A stretch of 5,586 bases of DNA from Acetobacteraceae bacterium. GTDB taxonomy: Bacteria > Pseudomonadota > Alphaproteobacteria > Acetobacterales > Acetobacteraceae. How positions within the stretch are numbered: the stretch's first letter is position 1; every line of letters begins with the position of its first letter. Under the pieces are notes generated by a model that was given only the letters and a program-made list of their open reading frames with translations, did no database searches and was not told where the DNA came from. Shown piece by piece: positions 5,132-5,586 of the stretch. The stretch lies in the NCBI GenBank assembly GCA_030039695.1, contig JASHVB010000770.1, forward strand, positions 1 to 5,586, given 5' to 3'. The translations under genes were made by a program, and so were the position numbers.

Positions 5132-5586
5132 ATGCTCGCAGCACATCTCTCTCCGTTGGCCGCCTCGGTGTTCAGCCTCATCGCCATCGCCAGCCTGCTG
5201 CTTGCCTTTGTGATGCTCGGATCGCGTTGGCTGCGGCATTACCTCTACGCCTTCACCGCGGAGTCGTGGCTGATCGGGGTTCTGTCGGCATCGGTCGGCT
5301 ATTACGGCAACTATCCGGAACTCTACCTGATCGCCATCCTGACCTTTCTGTTCCGCGGCTGCCTGCTGCCCTACCTGATCTTCCGTATTATCCGACGTAT
5401 GCGTGTTCCGCGCGAAGTGCACGTCATCCTGCAGGCGAGCTCCAGCCTGGTGATCGGCGCACTCGCTGTCGTGTTCGCATTGGCGGTGGCGTCACAGATC
5501 GGCGCCCAACTCGGCTTCGGTGGTACCGTTGTGGTGCTGGCGCTGACCGTGATGCTGTCGATGAAACTGATCGGTTTCCTGATGCT
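5132..5586 (+). CDS. hyfE: Hydrogenase-4 membrane subunit HyfE, 5' part, cut by window edge
   Basis: The frame runs open from the ATG at 5132 to the window end (151 codons). E. coli HyfE has about 216 residues, so roughly two thirds are present. The protein is strongly hydrophobic, with helices near residues 10-30, 45-58, 63-86, 100-121 and 128-150. The stretch YLYAFTAESWLIG (39-51) and FRGCLLPYLIFRIIRR (75-90) are HyfE-like, the latter matching the K/RxxxxPxxL region. HyfE is a small NuoK-like subunit of the proton-translocating membrane arm. The start follows the hyfC stop (TGA 5126-5128) by 3 bases with only a weak Shine-Dalgarno site, suggesting translational coupling in one operon. The usual next genes would be hyfF, hyfG and hyfI, outside the window. 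Confidence 0.88.
   Translation, partial: MLAAHLSPLAASVFSLIAIASLLLAFVMLGSRWLRHYLYAFTAESWLIGVLSASVGYYGNYPELYLIAILTFLFRGCLLPYLIFRIIRRMRVPREVHVILQASSSLVIGALAVVFALAVASQIGAQLGFGGTVVVLALTVMLSMKLIGFLM

Noticed and set aside
4334..5422. A 362-codon open frame on the minus strand opposite hyfC/hyfE
   Set aside because: It is the antisense shadow of two recognised membrane proteins; its translation is Gln/His/Arg/Asp-rich with no domain, as expected opposite hydrophobic GC-rich coding sequence.

Overview
The window reads as a high-GC proteobacterial chromosome or large plasmid, most likely alphaproteobacterial. The grounds are GC-rich third codon positions, purine-rich Shine-Dalgarno sites, an alphaproteobacterial-looking conserved protein family and a membrane hydrogenase module. 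The genus cannot be fixed from the sequence. It looks like a mosaic: a short stretch of small, unrelated single genes lies between a truncated enolase-like gene on the left edge and the start of a hydrogenase-4/complex-I-like operon on the right.

Left block (1-1519). The minus strand at 1-207 encodes the first 69 residues of an enolase-family protein that runs off the window. It differs from textbook enolase at several loop positions, so it may be a paralog. A gap of about 570 bases (208-778) with no convincing gene separates it from a divergent plus-strand gene (779-1519) for a conserved protein of unknown function. The true start of that gene is set by a strong AGGAGG site, well inside a longer open frame.

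Middle block (1571-3575). A small XRE-like helix-turn-helix protein (1571-1876, minus, GTG start) and a MurR/RpiR-family regulator with a SIS domain (2003-2920, plus) are divergent and share a 126-base AT-rich control region. A HIT-family nucleotide hydrolase (3144-3575, plus) follows. No sugar-phosphate enzyme adjoins the RpiR regulator. The closest metabolic candidate is the enolase-like gene, about 1.8 kb away.

Right block (3576-5586). A decayed, frameshifted IS1-like transposase remnant lies on the minus strand (about 3708-3982). It is followed by a possible outward-facing promoter (TTGACA at 3984-3989) and a long hairpin (4062-4097). Then come hyfC (4178-5128), for a NuoH-like membrane subunit, and hyfE (from 5132), for a membrane subunit that runs off the right edge. 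The two are 3 bases apart and clearly co-transcribed. The hyfB gene usually found just upstream of hyfC is absent, and IS debris occupies its place. This suggests that the operon front was rearranged, or that hyfB lies elsewhere.
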